Assembly: GCA_023258935.1 (NCBI GenBank) | Contig: JAHFRG010000009.1 | Span: forward strand, 12,516-29,946 | Source: Betaproteobacteria bacterium | GTDB lineage: Bacteria > Pseudomonadota > Gammaproteobacteria > Burkholderiales > JAHFRG01 | Direction: 5' to 3' | DNA: 17,431 nucleotides | In this document: in pieces, positions 14,426 through 17,431 of the stretch | Layout: each line of letters begins with the position of its first letter | How positions within the stretch are numbered: position 1 is the first letter of the stretch | Made by a program: the position numbers and the translations under genes | The notes under the pieces: model-generated | Database searches by the model: none | Told to the model about the DNA's origin: nothing | Seen by the model: only the letters and a program-made list of their open reading frames with translations

Positions 14426-17299
14426 ATGGCAGACTACAAAAAAACGCTGAATTTGCCTGACACGCTTTTTCCGATGCGCGGCGATCTTGCCAAGCGCGAA
14501 CCGGCCATGATCAAAGAGTGGCAAGGTAAAAAGCTCTACCAGAAAATCCGCGAGGTCGCCAAGGACCGCACCAGGTTTATTCTGCATGATGGTCCGCCTT
14601 ATGCGAACGGCGACATTCACATCGGGCATGCGGTAAACAAGATTCTCAAGGACATCATCGTCAAGAGCAAAACCCTGGCGGGTTTCGACGCGCCCTATGT
14701 TCCCGGCTGGGATTGCCACGGCTTGCCGATTGAGCACGAAGTGGAAAAGCAGCACGGCAAGAACATGCCGGCGGACGAATTCCGTAAGCTTTGCCGCGAG
14801 TATGCGCAGTCGCAAATCGAGCGGCAGAAAGCTGATTTCATCAGGCTCGGCGTTCTGGGAGACTGGGACAATCCGTATCTGACGATGAATTTCAAGACCG
14901 AGGCCGAGGAAATCCGCGCGCTCGGGAAAATCCTGCGCAACGGCTATCTCTATCAAGGCGAGAAGCCGGTCAACTGGTGTATTGACTGCGGTTCGGCGCT
15001 GGCTGAAGCAGAAGTGGAATACGAGGACAAAGTTTCCGATGCGATTGACGTTGCATTTCCGGTAATTGACCGTAATAAGTTGAAAGACCTATTTGAGCTG
15101 GATGACTTACCAAACGTCCCAGCCTACGCGGTGATTTGGACCACCACTCCCTGGACTTTGCCGGCAAACCAGGCGGTGTGCGTTAACCCGGATGTTTATT
15201 ATTCGCTGATCCAAACGCCTAAATATTTACTCATTCTTGCCACAGATCTGGTAACGGCGTGTATGAATCGATATGGAATAAAGTACGAACTATTTCATCA
15301 TTCATGCAAAGGTAAAGAGCTTGAACATCTGTCCCTCAGCCACCCGTTCTATGAGCGCAAAGTTCCCATAATCCTCGGTGATCATGTGACGCTGGAAGCC
15401 GGAACCGGCCTGGTGCACACTGCACCGGCGCATGGGTTGGACGACTACATCATCGGTCAGAAATACAATCTGCCGCTGGATAACCCGGTGGGAAGTGACG
15501 GCCGATTTTACAAGACTATTCCAATGGTAGGCGGGCTTTCGGTCTGGAAAGCCAACGAGGTGATAATCGCCGAATTGCGAAAAAGAAACCTCCTGCTTAA
15601 ATCTGAAAAACTGCAACACAGCTACCCGCATTGCTGGCGCCACAAGACGCCGATTATTTACCGCGCCACTCATCAGTGGTTCATCGGCATGGATGAGCCG
15701 GAAAGACAAGGCAAAACTTTGCGCCAGACCGCAATCGCAGCGGTTGACGCGACGCAATTCTACCCGACATGGGGCCGCGCCAGACTGGATGGCATGATCG
15801 CCAGCCGTCCGGACTGGTGTGTCTCGCGCCAGCGCAACTGGGGAGTGCCGATACCATTTTTTATTCACAAGGAAAGCGGCGAGCTGCATCCGCGCACGCT
15901 CGAGCTCCTGGAGCAAGTCGCCAAAAAAGTCGAAAAGCAGGGAGTTGAAGCGTGGTTCAAGCTTGATGCGAAGGAGTTGCTGGGAGACGAGGCGAAAGAT
16001 TATCGCAAGATGACTGATACGCTTGATGTCTGGTTCGACTCGGGCACCACGCATGCCACGATTTTGCGCCAGCGCAATGATCAGCGTTATCCCGCTGACC
16101 TTTATCTCGAAGGTTCCGACCAGCACCGCGGGTGGTTTCAGTCTTCTTTGCTTACCGGGTGTACCATCGACGGCAGCGCGCCTTATCGCAGTTTGCTGAC
16201 CCACGGCTTTGTCGTCGATGGCGCAGGCCACAAGATGAGCAAGTCCAAGGGCAATATCATTGCCCCGCAAAAAGTGTCAGATACGCTCGGCGCAGATATC
16301 TTGCGGCTGTGGGTCGCAGCGACCGACTATTCGGCAGAGCTGTCCATTTCAGACGAGATTCTGAAAGGCGTGGTGGAAAGCTACCGCCGCATCCGCAACA
16401 CGCTGCGCTTCCTGCTTGCCAATATTGCTGACTTTGACCCGGTGAAACATTCATTGCCGGTGGAGCAGTGGCTAGAGATTGATCGCTACATGCTGGCGCT
16501 ATGTCATGTGTTACAAGAAGGGTTAACGCCTGAAATTGAAAAAAATCTTCTCAACTCCGTTCTGTACGACTTAGTTGATATCAAGAACGTAGCCGGTGAA
16601 TATGAGGACTATAAATTCCATTTCATCGCGCAAAGTCTTCATCAGTTTTGTTCGGAGCATCTCGGGGCATTTTACCTGGATATTCTCAAGGACCGGCTTT
16701 ACACAGCGGGCCAGAATTCTCATGCCCGCCGTTCGGCACAGAACGCTCTTTACCATATCACACACTCCCTGGTCAGGTTGTTTGCTCCGGTTTTGAGTTT
16801 TACTGCGGAAGAGGTTTGGAGTTACTTAAATAGTGGCAAAGACAGCAGCATTTTCCTGGAACAGTGGTACGAATTGCCCCAAATTGACAAAGTCGGGGAA
16901 TTGCTGACACGTTGGCAGCACATTAGAAAAGTACGGCGTAATGTTCAGAAGAAGCTTGAAGAACTGCGCATATCGGGACAAATTGGTTCTTCACTGGCGG
17001 CGGAAGTGGAGCTGTACACGAAGAATGATAACGTCCATCAACAATTGTCCTATTTTGGCGATGATCTGAGATTTATTTTTATTACTTCGCATGCCAGGTC
17101 ATTTATTGGAACTCATGCTGAAGCAGTAGATATGAAATTTGAAGACTTAAAAATCAGGGCGATTCCCAGCACCCGCCGCAAATGCGCTCGCTGCTGGCAT
17201 TACCGCTCTGATGTGGGGGCGGATGCGAAATATCCGGAGATTTGCGGGCGTTGCGTGAGCAATCTTTATGGCAGCGGAGAGCCGCGTTCTTTCGCCTAA
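14426..17299 (+). CDS. ileS: Isoleucine--tRNA ligase
   Basis: IleRS charges tRNA-Ile. The 957-residue class I synthetase begins MADYKKTLNLPDTLFPMRGD, as bacterial IleRS does. It has HIGH (65-68) in GPPYANGDIHIGHAVNKILK, the CP1 editing domain with WTTTPWTLPANQAV, KMSKS (603-607) in GHKMSKSKGNII, the anticodon-binding domain, and a C-terminal zinc site of CARC (920-923) and CGRC (940-943). It is complete. Its ATG follows the ribF stop by 8 bases and has no good Shine-Dalgarno sequence, so translation may depend on coupling to ribF; the upstream bases come from the inserted repeat. Base composition is patchy, with roughly 38% G+C in sampled blocks around 15181-15300 and 16501-16620 against about 60% at 14701-14760. 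lspA overlaps its 3' end. Confidence 0.97.
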   Translation: MADYKKTLNLPDTLFPMRGDLAKREPAMIKEWQGKKLYQKIREVAKDRTRFILHDGPPYANGDIHIGHAVNKILKDIIVKSKTLAGFDAPYVPGWDCHGLPIEHEVEKQHGKNMPADEFRKLCREYAQSQIERQKADFIRLGVLGDWDNPYLTMNFKTEAEEIRALGKILRNGYLYQGEKPVNWCIDCGSALAEAEVEYEDKVSDAIDVAFPVIDRNKLKDLFELDDLPNVPAYAVIWTTTPWTLPANQAVCVNPDVYYSLIQTPKYLLILATDLVTACMNRYGIKYELFHHSCKGKELEHLSLSHPFYERKVPIILGDHVTLEAGTGLVHTAPAHGLDDYIIGQKYNLPLDNPVGSDGRFYKTIPMVGGLSVWKANEVIIAELRKRNLLLKSEKLQHSYPHCWRHKTPIIYRATHQWFIGMDEPERQGKTLRQTAIAAVDATQFYPTWGRARLDGMIASRPDWCVSRQRNWGVPIPFFIHKESGELHPRTLELLEQVAKKVEKQGVEAWFKLDAKELLGDEAKDYRKMTDTLDVWFDSGTTHATILRQRNDQRYPADLYLEGSDQHRGWFQSSLLTGCTIDGSAPYRSLLTHGFVVDGAGHKMSKSKGNIIAPQKVSDTLGADILRLWVAATDYSAELSISDEILKGVVESYRRIRNTLRFLLANIADFDPVKHSLPVEQWLEIDRYMLALCHVLQEGLTPEIEKNLLNSVLYDLVDIKNVAGEYEDYKFHFIAQSLHQFCSEHLGAFYLDILKDRLYTAGQNSHARRSAQNALYHITHSLVRLFAPVLSFTAEEVWSYLNSGKDSSIFLEQWYELPQIDKVGELLTRWQHIRKVRRNVQKKLEELRISGQIGSSLAAEVELYTKNDNVHQQLSYFGDDLRFIFITSHARSFIGTHAEAVDMKFEDLKIRAIPSTRRKCARCWHYRSDVGADAKYPEICGRCVSNLYGSGEPRSFA

Positions 17300-17431
17300 T
17301 TGGCAGCGCTGGTTAGTCATCAGCGCGTTGGTGATCGTGCTCGATCAGGTCACCAAATACTGGGTCAGCCAGTCGCTTGCGCCCGGTGAAAGCGTGCCGG
17401 TCATGCCTTTTTTCAACCTGGTGCTGACTTA
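17268..17431 (+). CDS. lspA: Lipoprotein signal peptidase, N-terminal part (cut by window edge)
   Basis: LspA (signal peptidase II) is the inner-membrane aspartic protease that removes lipoprotein signal peptides. Only 54 codons are visible, starting MAAESRVLSPNWQRWLVISA and continuing into a hydrophobic first membrane helix with LDQVTKYWVSQSL, the family's conserved D-Q-x-T/S-K motif, then a PFFNLVLT stretch. The ATG at 17268 lies inside ileS and gives a 32-base overlap in another frame; a start after the ileS stop would cut into the first helix. The ribF-ileS-lspA order is conserved in Proteobacteria and supports both the identity and co-transcription. No strong ribosome binding site is seen, consistent with translational coupling to ileS. 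Confidence 0.9.
   Translation, partial: MAAESRVLSPNWQRWLVISALVIVLDQVTKYWVSQSLAPGESVPVMPFFNLVLT

Noticed and set aside
15302..16270. Long minus-strand open frame (322 codons) opposite ileS
   Set aside because: It lies wholly within ileS, whose motifs are conserved through the region; the antisense translation resembles no family.

Overview
The window is a 17.4 kb piece of a bacterial chromosome, almost fully coding, at moderately high G+C. The gene set and protein features point to a betaproteobacterium, probably near Nitrosomonadales: rpsT next to murJ, the ribF-ileS-lspA run, CysB, and a cluster-type APS reductase used with CysDN. The phylum-level call is fairly safe; the order-level call is inference. 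There are no rRNA or tRNA genes, CRISPR arrays or phage genes, and no gene-free stretch over 300 bases.

Layout. (1) Positions 1-3482, minus strand: the start of argF (cut by the window edge), argD, and a PLP-dependent Orn/Lys/Arg-type decarboxylase. A strong hairpin plus T-run lies between the decarboxylase and argD, but also downstream of a perfect TATAAT box, so it may sit inside the argDF leader. (2) 3616-5543: rpsT (minus) and murJ (plus), divergent. (3) 5548-13268: an assimilatory sulfate reduction cluster. cysB (minus) faces a plus-strand operon of a TauE-like exporter, siroheme sulfite reductase (cysI), APS reductase (cysH), ATP sulfurylase (cysD, cysN) and uroporphyrinogen-III methyltransferase (cobA). 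From cysI onward the genes touch or overlap. (4) 13380-17431: ribF, ileS and the start of lspA. An imperfect inverted repeat with 10-bp identical ends spans the ribF/ileS junction and supplies the last 40 codons of ribF.

How the genes work together: CysDN activates sulfate to APS, CysH reduces APS to sulfite, and CysI reduces sulfite to sulfide. CobA makes the siroheme precursor CysI needs, the TauE-like protein may move sulfite or another sulfur anion across the membrane, and CysB is the expected activator. No sulfate importer and no CysJ flavoprotein is present here, which fits a ferredoxin-type sulfite reductase. ArgD and ArgF are arginine biosynthesis steps; the neighbouring decarboxylase probably makes a polyamine or diamine from ornithine, lysine or arginine.

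I see no clearly new multi-gene system. The points most worth a second look are the doubled Cys motif and C-terminal extension of CysI, the possible argDF attenuator, the repeat-derived RibF tail, the mosaic base composition of ileS, and a 9-codon ORF with a strong ribosome binding site ahead of tauE.
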